DNA of 64,000 bases, taken from NCBI GenBank assembly GCA_964019165.1, contig OZ025287.1, positions 4,594,844 through 4,658,843 of the forward strand, read 5' to 3'. A program made the translations under genes and the position numbers. This document shows, piece after piece, positions 33,664-45,200 of this stretch. Source of the stretch: Mastigias papua. Lineage: Eukaryota > Cnidaria > Scyphozoa > Rhizostomeae > Mastigiidae. Positions within the stretch are counted from its first letter, which is position 1. Every line of letters begins with the position of its first letter. Under the pieces are notes generated by a model, which was not told the DNA's origin, made no database searches, and was given only the letters and a program-made list of their open reading frames with translations.

Positions 33664-36545
33664 TCATGAACAAAGACTTGCTAGCTTCTCATCAAATACT
33701 GAGATCTCTTCTGATTTGCTGGCTTCAACTGGTGTTGGGGGTTGTGTGCTTCTGTTACACATGGAGCAAGATGGTCGCAACCATTTTGGATCAACAAGCA
33801 CTTCACCATTTGGTCCACGGAAAATTGTTCCACAACAGATCTCCTCTTGTCTCCATTTGGAAAGATCTATAAATGGAAGTTTATTTGCATTTGCTTGTGG
33901 TGATGTCAATGTTGGGAATAAAAAAGTAGTTTGCGTGCCAATAGTTGAAGTTTTTCTATCATTGCATGCAGCTCCATCTGGTAATGGTGAGGTGTCAAAG
34001 GGAGAATCAAAGGCAACTGCTGGGCTATTGCTCAATACAGCATTATCATCAATTTCATCTTCATTATCATCTTCTGACAAAGTGTCTTCAATAACTGGGG
34101 TGGCTACATCTAAAAAACCAAACCAGGCCACTAAAATCATCCATGGAAAAAAATTCAATGAAGCCTAGAGTACAAAGAAAATCAACCATTTAAGTAATAA
34201 GCTGTGATACACTGGATCATGAAAGCAACAATTTTATATAACCATTCATCAATATACTGGTCTGATCAAAGAAATGATACTAGAGAAAAATATAAAATTA
34301 TTTGTTCTCTGTTGCCTCAAACAGAACTGTAAGTTCAATGATGGATAAGATGCATGTCAACTGTAGGGATATAATTTAGAAGTAGATATATCTTTGGAAG
34401 TAGTCTGCAAGTGTGAACTATATGCAAAAGTCGTCTGTGATTTTCCACATTTGACCCATTTTCAACAGCAGATAAGTATATTACTAAGTGGTTTGTTGCA
34501 ACCAAGCAAGCTAAATGACATCATCTTCAGGTTTAGGTTTTAGATATGAATAATGGAGATGCAAAACAATCAAATCTCCTTATGTAGATCAACATCATAA
34601 AGAATAGTATTGCCACCTTGTTCAGTTTTTGTTTCCAGGTTTTCATAATCTCTTATTGCAGTATCAGAATTTTGTCCATTTTCCACCTCTTTTATTTCCT
34701 CTTCACTCGTGATATCAGTGGACCTACTATGACGCCTTGTTATTGGTGCATTCTGCTTCCTTTTACTGTCAACTATCTATAAGAAATTGATTACTACCTA
34801 TATCTATAAGCAATTCACATAATAATAATGATACATATTTTATTTAACTTATTTCACTAAATATCCTGCAGGCAACACAGACAACATCACCAATAGTCTT
34901 CCTGTTTATGTTCATCAGTTGAAATATATATGCTATCAGCCTGGTATTTATAAGGTTGAAATACTCACAAAAAATCCTGCATGCACTCCAAATTCTCTAC
35001 AAAGGAGCCTTAAGATAACAGCATAATCAATATGCTGAAAGGCTATACAATATGAATGTTGTTCTTTATTATTATTCCTATTATGCTATACTTATAAACC
35101 TATAAATGAAGTCCTCCTACATGTAGGGAAGGTACCCTATAAAATAAATCATCATAGAAGTACTCCATGCATACTTTATGATCTATAAAAATCTATGATA
35201 TTTAAATAAAAAACTATCAACATAATTAAACTACTAAATTGAAATATCTGCAGTATCAAGTAACTTGATGCATCATGTAGTTTTGACTCCATTCATCATG
35301 CAAGAAGACAATAACAGCTCACAGCCTTGCCCAGAAATTTTGTTGGGGGTTGTAGGATTTGCAGTTTACAAAAAAACTGAGTCTGGTCCCATTAATAAGG
35401 AATATCCATTACAAAAGAGGATTTCATATATGTATCTAATGCATGATTCCATGGATAGCACCTAATTCTTCTTCTTGGGTCTCTAAAACACAACAAGTTA
35501 ACAACCACGCCAACAGATGTGGCAAAGATGGTGATCTGGTGGCAGAATTTATGTCAAGAGGTGGGAGACTTGGAAGTGTTGGCCAGTACAAGGTGCATTG
35601 CTGATATTGACCCGAGAAGCATAATATAATATTGCTACTCATGTCCTGCATCATCATATCTCTTTCCAAAGAAGAAATAAAATGATGTATGATATGAATG
35701 GGACACCTAATGAACTGGGTTGGAAGGAGGGAAAAGATGGGAAAAGGAGATTCGGGGTTGTGGTGATGAAAGAACATTTAATTGAGGTTAATTACGGAAA
35801 ATTTTGCAAAAATCGTTTAAAATCTCCATAATAAAGGACTGCTAAAAGCTGTAGGAATCATTGAATGATTTATCTCGGAGTTGAGAGCTATAGAATATCA
35901 AAATAAGCAACCACGTTGTGAAAAAAGGAAACTGGAAAAGATATGGAATCAAAGAACCAAAACACTCACTAATTATTTCAAATAACTTTTTGCATGCACA
36001 CATAAGAAAAAGTCGATGGCTTGCAAAAAACATATGAATTATATTTATGGTGGGGATAGGTGCCGTGCAATAACGCTAGACAGCAACTCGGGTAGACAGT
36101 TTGCAGCCCCCTAACTTTAAAGTCCCCCTATCCCCATGCAATAAAACAAAGCTACCAAATGCCACACCTAACCAGAAAATTCCTCCACCCCTGTACCCAG
36201 CATTAAAAATGACACTTCCCCAACCGTAATGTCCAACCTTGCATTTAGGCCCGTGCTCTGACCTCCACTTGGGAATGATGTTAGACCTATAAAGTTTACC
36301 TTTTTAAAACTTGTTGAATTTCGTCTCGCCTTGCTAGTTCGAAGCCATTTCTTCGCAATTTCTTTACAACTCGTACACCACTCTCCATTTCTTTTTTCAT
36401 CCAATTCGAAACAGTTCTTAAAAATGTTGTCTAAGCTTTTCTGACTCTGCGATACCTTGTCCGATTTTACGAAAGGCTCTATTGATGAATTTGTACCACA
36501 AATACAGCACCCATCGACTGAACTATATCTGCGTCGCGTAGGCAT
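33664..36545 (-). CDS. SINHCAF: SIN3-HDAC complex-associated factor (SINHCAF/FAM60A)
   Basis: Three coding exons on the - strand: 36545-36300, 34776-34617 and 34109-33664. Phases join cleanly and give 283 codons plus stop (the human protein is 221 residues). Exon 1 encodes the family's N-terminal Cys-rich module: RYSSVDGCCIC at residues 6-16 and FKNCFELDEKRNGEWCTSC at 42-60, with Cys13, 14, 16, 45, 57 and 60. Exon 3 encodes an acidic stretch (TLSEDDNEDEIDD) and then the conserved C-terminal block: LPFIDLSKW, ICCGTIFRG, NGEVLVDPKW and SCSMC (residues 213-253). The family protein is a nuclear subunit of the Sin3-HDAC co-repressor. The first ATG (36543-36545) is chosen because it begins just before the conserved block. 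The donor of exon 2 (CAAG/GTGGCA) is weak but gives the right phase. Confidence 0.9.
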
Positions 36546-37616
36546 ATTATGTCTCTATGAAGTAATATTTGCGGAGATTCGCTGTTGTTTATACTTTTCT
36601 TTGCTACACCAAAAATCACCGCAAAAACAAAGTGTTGATTTTTGGAGATTTATCCAACAGATAATTTCGAGCCCAGGTCTCTCGAGATACATTTAAGTGC
36701 AAAAATTTTCGGAGTGACAAAACTGTCGGACGAAGATTTTCGAACATTTATTTGACGATGACGAAACTGAGAGTTGTCCGAAAATTTTTGTCTATACTAC
36801 GCATGTGCAGCACAAAGTGGCATTGAACATCATGAAACAAACCGAAAACGATAGACGTTAGACGCTTGGCTTTAATCTCCGGGCAAACCTGACAGATCAT
36901 TTCCAGCCCTTAGGCAGTGGCTGCAAAAGGGTTGTGATTAAAATGTTCCCAGAGTGGCATACAAGAGAAATATTTTTCGAAATAAAAAGAGGGAGGGGTA
37001 TTTAGAAAATCCCATTGAAGAGCCCTCTGTGTCGAAACTAGTACACGCTAGGTGTCTCCTTGCGTTCCTCTACGATTACAAGCTGAATTTCATTGATATG
37101 ATATGAGCTAATGAGGAAACAGAAACTGAACTTCACCCAGTAGACGCTTTTACAGAAAATTTAAGCACATATGCCTATATACAAGTAATAAAAAATTAGT
37201 CATGTTTTCCCTTTTCGCTGTACTTTGTAAATTTTCATCTCGAAACGGGATTTCACTCTAGACATTGGCTAGTGTCAATACGTATTTATTCATAGTAACC
37301 TTCGTATTCTCAGTCAGTTCAATATTGAATGCTTGTTAACTCTGTCCGATTTCTAGCTGTCGAAGTTCCCGAAGAGTCTCTAAAGAGTTCAATAGCAATC
37401 ATAGTACCAACAACCGAACGTGTTCAGGTTTCAGTATTGAAGGATTCTGTGGGAAAATTCATTTGTCCGATATAGCCTAAATTTATCAGAAAATATTTTC
37501 ACTGAAATTCACTGTCCGAAATTCATCCGCTGAAAACTTTTGTTCTTAATGTAAATATATTCCCCTTCCGCCTCCATATTAAATTGGGTACCTGGAGTTT
37601 TGCACTGTACGAGCCT

Positions 37617-37687
37617 TTTTCAGTTCAGTTCAGTTCAGCTCAGTTCAGTTCAGTTCAGCTCAGTTCAGTTCAGTTCAGTTCAGTTTT
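37617..37687. repeat. (TTCAG)n microsatellite
   Basis: Fourteen or so cagtt pentamers with occasional cagct variants, upstream of SINHCAF and outside any exon I can see. Confidence 0.95.
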
Positions 37688-38308
37688 TATGTTGCAAATG
37701 CTGCAAATAAAACTTATGAATGATTAACAAATAAAACATTTAACGAAAACATAACAAGCCTGGGTTGAATAAACTTGGAGCTACTGTATAAGGAGGTGAA
37801 AGAGCTCCTCATGTAAACCATTCACTTCATACAACTCCCTTGCTTCAATATCAGTGGTGTAAGAGACAGCACCACAGGGGGGGCCTTGGAGAAAACTGTG
37901 AGGACATATCCCCAGTTTTTTCCAAGATCAATTTTGTACTCCGTCCAAATTCGACTAGCATAGGTTTTCGGAATATGAGACATATCTTGCAAGGTATAAT
38001 TCATTGTTATATCATAGCTTTTCCCTTTGCATAGCTGCTTTTCACTCTTAATGTATATATTTTATTGTAAGCTGTACTAAAGGGCGTGGCCCATCATATT
38101 CCCCAGTCTTTGGTGGCTGGCGCCGTCCATGGACATAAATAGGACAATTGATACGATGTCAATGCAAACTTTCTGACAATGTTACTTATGTTTGCTTTTC
38201 ATTAATATTTTGAATAGTATAAGGGCCAATGCTGCTTAACTATAATGTAAAATAGTAACTTGTTATTTGTTAAAACCATACTATGTAAAAACAGATGAAA
38301 AGCTCTTG

Positions 38309-38499
38309 TTATGTATCAGGTATCACAGCATCTAAATAACTTTGAATCTTCTGTAGGTAAGACCGGTGCAATTCTCTCAAATCAATTGCAGCAACATTTT
38401 CTCTATTACTCGGAGGTGCATTCAATGCTAAGAAATCCACAGGAAAGATAATGTCACATGTATTTCCCATACAATTAGGGTTTAAAGTATTGCAGTGGC
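38309..38499 (-). CDS. Putative terminal exon of an unidentified - strand gene
   Basis: After a good acceptor (ttttgttatcatttag) the - strand is open for 62 codons and a stop (38311-38309). It starts GHCNTLNPNCMGNTCD and ends LHRSYLQKIQSYLDAVIPDT. The Cys-rich start and amphipathic helical end look like coding sequence, and a diverged copy of the region is present at 41385-41680. I do not recognise the family. It may be the last exon of the - strand gene seen at 42237-46184, with the Penelope element in the intervening intron, but the phases could not be joined. Confidence 0.5.
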
Positions 38500-38573
38500 C
38501 TAAATGATAACAAAATGGCAGAACGACATAATTCGAAATGTGAAACAGAAATTTTCAAAAGCATTCAGGGAAT

Positions 38574-38630
38574 TATAGCACGAAAAAGCGGAAACATTCT
38601 TTTAGCATACTGAAAGCTTTTTTTCATCCG
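38574..38630 (-). repeat. Left inverted terminus of the Penelope-like element
   Basis: 57 bases that are the inverse of 41187-41243 with 55 of 57 matching. On the - strand it holds only the 3' half of the hammerhead (GAAA, stem III, cleavage site and stem I 3' strand) and lacks the CTGANGA core. The identity stops sharply at 38630. Confidence 0.88.
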
Positions 38631-41046
38631 TATCGTAAAGCTACGAGGTAAGATTAGAACGGCTAAGTTCTCTATATCGTTTTATAAACTTTGTTTAGCT
38701 AATCGTGTTTCGCCAAAATTCATTTCCGCTCGGATTTCTAGATCTCGTGCAAGACACAGCCCTACTATTGAGCGTGCATTTCTCAATGATGAAATTGAAA
38801 AGATCAACGCTCAAATTTGGCACACAAAATGTGCATATGAGCGAGAATGGATCAAAATTCGTAACTTTTTGTCGTTTTTTGACTTAATTCGATTTTGCCG
38901 CTACCTTTCTGAAATTGATCAGCGGACTGAAAATGCTACTAACAAAAAACACAATAGAAACATCCAACTTTTACGTAAGAAGCGTTTCGGTGGCATGTTG
39001 AGTGACAAGGAGAAACATATTCTAAACCTTTCGGATTATTCTCTCTCTGATACCGAAACATTCGTTTTGAGTAATGGCCTTGATTTTTGTCTTCCACCAA
39101 AAAGTGTAAACAGAGAGGAGGTTTTTGCAGAATTTGAAATTTTATACGCTCAACTTGCCAGGCACAAGCCAATTTCATCCAACGAGCTCAATGCTCTAAA
39201 AGCCAAGCTAAGCGATTTGGCACACGCTTACTGTGGCACTCCAGTCGACCTAGGAGACTTTAGTATGCATAAAGAACATTTTCAGGCTATAAAATCCTTG
39301 CGTTCTAATGAACAGATCCTAATCACAAAACCTGATAAGGGATCTGGGGTCGTCATCTTAAACAAAAGTGATTACATCCAAAAGATGGGCAACATTCTCA
39401 ATGATAAAACCAAGTTTTTGAACATGGGCAGTGTTGATCAGCATGATAATACGGCCAAGACCGAGCAGAACTTACAAAAACGTCTCTTAGACTTAGTTAA
39501 CCAAAAAATCCTGACTCGTGATATTTATGATCGGATTCGACCCACAGGCTCACAGCGCCCACGTATGTATGGCTTACCGAAAACGCACAAAGAAGACATC
39601 CAACTTCGGCCTATTTTATCTATGATTGGCTCCTCTCAACATGAACTTGCTAAATGGCTATCAGAAGTTTTGGCCCCGGTCCTAAAACTCTACTCCTCGA
39701 ATTGCGTAAAAGATTCTTTTACATTTGCCAGCTTTATTCAAAACTACAACGTTGAACCTGCCAAAACATTTCTGTGCTCTTTTGACATCAGCAGTCTATT
39801 CACCAACGTGCCATTAGATGAGACCATAGGGATTTGTGCTGACGCTTTGTATCGAGGTCACCTTGATTGCCCTCCATTCCCTGAGGACGCCTTCAAAGAA
39901 TTGATACTAATTGCTACGCGAGGAGTGGAATTTAGTTTTAACAACCAGATGTATAAGCAATTAGATGGAGTGGCAATGGGTAGTCCTTTGGGGCCAGCTT
40001 TGGCAAATATTTTCGTGGGTTTTCATGAAAGTAGACTTTTCAATAACACCGTAAAACCAGGTGTCTACTTTCGTTATGTTGACGATACTTTTGTCATTTT
40101 CGGTTCGGAGCTGGAATGTGATCGTTTTCATGTAAACCTCAACCAACTACATCCAGCCCTAAAATTTACAGTAGAGAAGGAGCAAAACAACTCCTTGAAT
40201 TTTCTAGATGTTTCGGTGGAGAAAGGGGGCACTGGATTTCTCACCAGCATTTACAGGAAGCCAACGTTTACTGGTCAATACATCCGTTGGAATTCCTTCA
40301 GCCCAAAAGCTAGAAAGATCAACCTAATCAAAACTTTAGTTCATAGGGCACTTATGATTTGCTCTAAAACTAAGTTAGATTCTGAGCTGGACACAATAAA
40401 ACAACTTTTAATTGACAATGGATATCCAGAAGATGTCCTTGTTTCTTGTATTAAGGAAAAACTAGCCAACATTTCATCAGAAAAACGGTTTGGTCCTGAA
40501 AAGTGCCCGGTTTACCTGAAATTGCCCTGGATTGGAAATGTTTCATCAAAATTTGAAAACCAAATCAATAAAGCCATTACATCTTGTTTCTATGCTGTGA
40601 AGCCCCGTGCGGTTTATAATACGAGGGTCATGCTACCATCTGCTAAAAAAGATAGCGTTCCTACCACCCAAAAAAGTTGTGTAGTTTACGAATTTTCGTG
40701 CCGATGTGAAGCTCGGTACGTAGGGCGCACTACGCAGAGGTTAGCAGATAGAATAAAACAACATGTACCCACGAGCATCAGGACGAAAAACACTACAACA
40801 AGAGAACAGCCGCCTCGTACGTGTAAAAACTCTAATTCTAAAATGAAAAGTGATTCGGCCATAGGACAACATCTTCTAACAAATCCAGAATGCGCCAAAA
40901 CATATACAGACGATAATTTTCGGATCATTGGGCAAGCAAGATCGTCCTTTCATTTAGGTGTTTTGGAATCGGTTTACATCAAGACTCAAAACCCAGTCTT
41001 GTGTAAACAAAAAGAGTTCGTTTTTTCACTTGGACTCTTCAAGTAA
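38614..41046 (+). CDS. Penelope-like element polyprotein: reverse transcriptase plus GIY-YIG nuclease
   Basis: The frame is open from 38614, inside the left terminal repeat, to the TAA at 41044-41046. There is no in-frame ATG until about 38995, although the upstream text (RISRSRARHSPTIERAF, then AYEREWIKIR) looks like real N-terminal coding sequence. Conserved RT blocks follow: LITKPDKGSGVVI, GLPKTHK, LRPILSMIGS, LCSFDISSLFTNVPLDETI, GVAMGSPLGPALANIFV, and the catalytic YVDD (40075-40086) in FRYVDDTFVIF, then LNFLDVSV and SIYRKPTFTGQYI. The C-terminal nuclease reads VVYEFSCRCEARYVGRTTQR, RIKQH, SAIGQHLL and LESVYIKTQNPVLC, the GIY-YIG fold found in this class. The product copies the element RNA at nicked chromosomal DNA. 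The start is unknown: a lost upstream exon, a non-ATG start, or 5' rearrangement. Confidence 0.93.
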   Translation, partial: KLFFIRIVKLRGKIRTAKFSISFYKLCLANRVSPKFISARISRSRARHSPTIERAFLNDEIEKINAQIWHTKCAYEREWIKIRNFLSFFDLIRFCRYLSEIDQRTENATNKKHNRNIQLLRKKRFGGMLSDKEKHILNLSDYSLSDTETFVLSNGLDFCLPPKSVNREEVFAEFEILYAQLARHKPISSNELNALKAKLSDLAHAYCGTPVDLGDFSMHKEHFQAIKSLRSNEQILITKPDKGSGVVILNKSDYIQKMGNILNDKTKFLNMGSVDQHDNTAKTEQNLQKRLLDLVNQKILTRDIYDRIRPTGSQRPRMYGLPKTHKEDIQLRPILSMIGSSQHELAKWLSEVLAPVLKLYSSNCVKDSFTFASFIQNYNVEPAKTFLCSFDISSLFTNVPLDETIGICADALYRGHLDCPPFPEDAFKELILIATRGVEFSFNNQMYKQLDGVAMGSPLGPALANIFVGFHESRLFNNTVKPGVYFRYVDDTFVIFGSELECDRFHVNLNQLHPALKFTVEKEQNNSLNFLDVSVEKGGTGFLTSIYRKPTFTGQYIRWNSFSPKARKINLIKTLVHRALMICSKTKLDSELDTIKQLLIDNGYPEDVLVSCIKEKLANISSEKRFGPEKCPVYLKLPWIGNVSSKFENQINKAITSCFYAVKPRAVYNTRVMLPSAKKDSVPTTQKSCVVYEFSCRCEARYVGRTTQRLADRIKQHVPTSIRTKNTTTREQPPRTCKNSNSKMKSDSAIGQHLLTNPECAKTYTDDNFRIIGQARSSFHLGVLESVYIKTQNPVLCKQKEFVFSLGLFK

Positions 41047-41169
41047 ACAATGGTGAATAGGTGCTAATTGGCCAATCATAGGGCCAAATAGACGCATTAT
41101 TCATCATATCACGTGCACCCGCATCTGGCTATATATTTCGGTTCACCTTTCGGTCGTTATCCGACGTTT

Positions 41170-41211
41170 CATACTCTGACGAGTGTCGGACGAAAAAAAG
41201 CTTTCAGTGTG
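41170..41211 (+). ncRNA. Type I hammerhead ribozyme of the Penelope-like element
   Basis: All core elements are in place. Stem I: CATACT (41170-41175) pairs with AGTGTG (41206-41211), 6 bp with one G-U. Core CTGACGA is 41176-41182. Stem II is GT/AC (41183-41184 with 41190-41191) around loop GTCGG, with the expected G-C next to the core. GAAA is 41192-41195. Stem III is AAA/TTT (41195-41197 with 41202-41204) around loop AAGC. The cleavage triplet ends TTC, with scission predicted after C41205. Very short stems II and III are known in Penelope-type hammerheads. The structure was derived by hand; folding energy was not computed. Confidence 0.85.
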
Positions 41212-41243
41212 CTAAAAGAATGTTTCCGCTTTTTCGTGCTATA
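41187..41243 (+). repeat. Right inverted terminus of the Penelope-like element
   Basis: Inverse of 38574-38630, two mismatches over 57 bases. It begins within hammerhead loop II and runs past the predicted cleavage site, ending gtgctata at 41243. Confidence 0.88.
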
Positions 41244-41384
41244 GTGAAGTTCTGTAGTACCAACAGACTTTTCACGTATTCTGGGAATTCACCCAAATTT
41301 TGAACTGTAACTTTGCTTCTTCCTTCCACTTTCTATGAGTTTAGTACATTAACTTTGATCCTAATCATCAAAATGTAAGACAAC

Positions 41385-41680
41385 TTATTCTGTGCAAACA
41401 CTAGTACATAAAACTGACACGCCTTTCTTGAATGCTTTTCATGAATTTTTTGAGTATGACTTTGAGCATTACTACTTAACTAAAATGTAAAATAAGCTCT
41501 TTAATAATATCATCTATTCCAATATTTAAATATATTTCTATTCCACTCTTTTAAGGAAGAAAGATGCAATTCTCTCTAATCTGTTCTATAATTACTGTGG
41601 TTCTATTAGCACAATCTCTATTAACTGGAAATGCATGCAAGGTTGAAAGTCGCCAGAAGATATCATCTCACATGTATTCT
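41385..41680. repeat. Diverged duplicate of the segment at about 38165-38475
   Basis: Ordered matches to the other side of the Penelope element: gcttttcat(t/g)aat, then aatgctgcttaactataatg versus agcattactacttaactaaaatg, then gtgcaattctct, and finally tcacatgtatt. On the - strand the copy still reads NTCEMI...DF, where the intact exon reads NTCDII...DF, but it is interrupted. A TA microsatellite begins at its right edge. Confidence 0.6.
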
Positions 41681-41696
41681 ATATATGAATATATGA

Positions 41697-41850
<154 letters not shown>

Positions 41851-42236
41851 CTTTCTGTTGAGACTGACATGCAGTATAGTAGTATATAAACTAAATCCTG
41901 GACTGCCAAGATTTGGAACAAATGCTTTTCGTGCCCCAGGAGGAAACGAACCCCCAGAAACACAAAAGCATCATGACCAGGAGTCCCGCGCTATTCCGTC
42001 CGTTGCGCCTTCCGAAAGAGACTTACAAAAATGAACAGTTGAAATAAAACTGGAATTTAAAAAAAGTAATTTAAGGTCTATATACTTTGGTATAATATAC
42101 TTACTTGCTCAAGAATAATCGAACCCTTGATCAGTTTCATAAAAATGTTTGGGGTGGATGTCATCTTGGACTCGGTAGAAAGGCTATTTCATAATGTAGC
42201 TACCGGAAAGAAAAGATTCTTTTTTCATTTGCAACT

Positions 42237-45200
42237 TTAAATCAGTCCCAGTGTTTCCACTAGAGCTCTAACCAAAATTAGTCCTCGATCATCTCTGCGC
42301 ATGTCTAGACCAATCTGAATTCTCTTTAGATCTGTACTTTCCATCAAGCTGTTGTTCAGCGAATTAAGCTGGTCACATTTTACCAAAGTTTTATTTGAAT
42401 CAAAACCATTACACCAATTCTGTCCCTTTAGCAACTAGCGAAAATGAAAGAAGTAGACACTTAATTCTGTTATAGAGATTTGCCTACTAATTAAATAAAA
42501 CTTATCATTTGCAGGCTCAATTACTACTCTTTTGGGTTGTTCAATTGCAAGCAAAGGCAGTTTTTAATCTAACTTTTCTCCTACTATTCAAAAGGAAGCT
42601 GATTTGAAGTCGAATGAGGGACACACAATCGGTCCTTATAGCAAGATTATTTTGTGCTCCTCTATTTTGCTTCTAGCTAGAATATTCTTTTGAAAATAAA
42701 CATCGTATGTCCATTGTGAATCTACTCGGAAAAACAAAGTCTATATCATAAAATGCTCCATATCTTTGATGACACTAACCTCTTTCAATTCTTCAAGTAT
42801 GACGGTACTTAGTTTAGGAATTAAATACACTTAAGCCCCAAATAAGCATCCTTCTTACTTATTAAGATCTCCCTTTTATTCGGGCCCTAAGAGTAATAAG
42901 GAAACTTTCATTTTTACTACTGGGCTTCAAGGGTGAAAGAATTTTAGAACCAAATGGAAAAATTTCCTTAATCCATACACTAAGTTTAATAAAATTTGAA
43001 ACCCCATTTCAAAGTACTGAAAAAATGTCATACACCAATATTGCTACTTATGTTGTGCATCCGCCAGGGGTGGGATAAGGTATATTCTGATGAGGGGTTG
43101 ACTCTTCCGATAGATGCCTAAGATATGGTTTGCAAGACACCATGTTTACTAAGGAGTTGTCTCAAAGGATTGAAAGAGGAGATTTTTCAGCATTGGCAAA
43201 AAATTTGATACCCCATCATGACTTAGCAAAACTATTTGATAACCCGCTAAAGCAAGGCCAAAATATTTCACAACTCTCTAAAAATTCTTCCTCCCCTATA
43301 CCCTTGTGACAGCTCCCTTACAATTATTGGACAATAATTGTCAGTTAATTCCATCAATCCTTCTGCTACCTTATACTCTGAAAGTAATTCGTTTAACTCT
43401 GTTCTTGTGCTTTCAGATGGGACATTGCAAGCATCTGCGTAAACATTCAATTTGACTTAATTTAATTCAACTGTTGTGGTGTACGAATGGACTTTGTAGC
43501 ATGATAAAAAAGCACTTACGTACTTGCATGGTGAATGGAGAACAAAAGCGAACAGATCCAATTGCTAAATAAAAAGACTGCGTTGAGAAGGTTGCATTAT
43601 TCCCACCCTATTGCAGTTCATAAAGCCAACCAGTTAGAGAAAGGTGCTTTACAAGATGGAGATCTTGAAGAACGCAAAAAGCTCGTCAAATCAGCTCCTT
43701 TGCTGTCAAGACGTTTCAAGGTATCAGTGAATAGGTCGCTGATTGATGAAGCCCAAGACAGAAAGCCAGCAAGTTCAAGAAAGGATGAGAATGGCAACTA
43801 TTTAAGTTCAAGCCTTCAGCATAACGACTTAATTGCACAGGATATGGTGATGTTTGCAAGCTTTGAAGCAAAGAAAGCCAACGAAAACTCAAGTGAGGTT
43901 GAAAAATCAAGAAAACATTACACCAAGCAATTAGTACCAAAAGAAAAACCAACATTGATAACTGCTTTGCAAATTAATAGGTATAACATTGAGAATAAAT
44001 CAAAGCAAACTGTGCTTAATGCAAAGGAAAAACCAATTGCACTTCTTCGTCAAGATTTCAATAAGTTTAACATTGGCATGAGAGGGAAATTGCCCAAAAA
44101 TGAACCGACTGCATTGATGTTTCAACAATGGGGCATACGAAAATGTACAAGAAGTGCGTCTGGAAAATTTTGCAATAGTTGGGCCGACGACAGATTGAAT
44201 CTTGAAGCGTGGTCTCAAAGTGTCTATGCTTTTAAATATAAACCAGTACAAGGGGAAATTAGGAAGAAGAGAAGTGCAGCAGATTGTATAAAGCAAGCAA
44301 AAGCAAAACAAATGGCACCAAATCCATCACCAAATCACAGTGATTCTTCTCACAATGGCAAGGTTAAAGGACCTGAAGGAGAAGATTGCAAGCATATAAT
44401 GCAGAGGAAATCAGACAAAAATGGAACTGAAGTAAAAGTTGAAATCGTACTTAGTCCCCCTAAAGAAGAGCGAGCAAAAGATCTTAACAAGAAAGGAATC
44501 GATAAGATAAACAAGAACTGTTTGAGTCCATCCATAGACAACTTTTTTAAAAAGGATTGTGAGCCACCTCCTTCAAAGGTATCTGATCAGACCACAGAAA
44601 TTCTTCAAGACATTGACCTTTGCAATGGCTCAAATAAAGCACTTGCTCTTGGCGAGATCATAGAAACAATCAGGGAAGACAATGCTGGTCATAATATGAG
44701 CCCAGAAGTTTGAACGCCTTACACACTTAGCATGTTTGACCAAGGATACAGTAGCATCCGTAACTTAAATGAACAGCATGGAAATTTTAGATAGCATAAA
44801 TCATTCCAGTAGAATCTTCTTGGATATCAACCTGGACGTAGTGTACATCGGGTATTCACAGAGAGTTCGTAAATTGCAAAAAATGCATTATCCTTTTTAT
44901 TCATTTCATCTTCATTTTGCACAGACATTTCTTAATTGCTTTAGGGAAGTGTTATAAAGAATGCAACTGACCTGAGCGGAAGGGGTTTCCAGACTACCAA
45001 TGAGACTTATGTAGCCCAGTGAAACAAAGAAGAAGAGTTACTAGGTCACAATGTACCTTCCAATAAAATTTCATAGCCCTTAAAGTTTCCGCTAAGGAAT
45101 TCTCTAAAATTAAGGATAGAAGACGTTGTTTCAAAGTGATCCTGACAGTAGTGATTGCAGATTAATGATTCCTAGACATTTGCTTGAATGTTCTAAGTGA

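Larger units (their letters stand above)
38574..41243 (+). mobile_element. Penelope-like retroelement with GIY-YIG endonuclease and hammerhead ribozyme
   Basis: The unit is bounded by a 57-bp inverted repeat (38574-38630 and 41187-41243). It has one long + strand ORF with RT and GIY-YIG domains, and a 3' untranslated stretch with a TATA-like tatatatttcgg at about 41131 and a type I hammerhead. Penelope-like elements usually carry pseudo-LTRs in direct or inverted order, and hammerheads in them are known. The 12-nt string attcNgggaatt occurs at 38563-38574 and at 41278-41289 with one mismatch, a possible target duplication. The RT frame has no stops, so the insertion is young or still functional. 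Confidence 0.92.

Noticed and set aside
33664..34158. Secreted or membrane protein with an N-terminal signal peptide on the - strand
   Set aside because: The hydrophobic start is intron sequence before a tttttag acceptor at 34110; the real exon begins at 34109 and belongs to SINHCAF.
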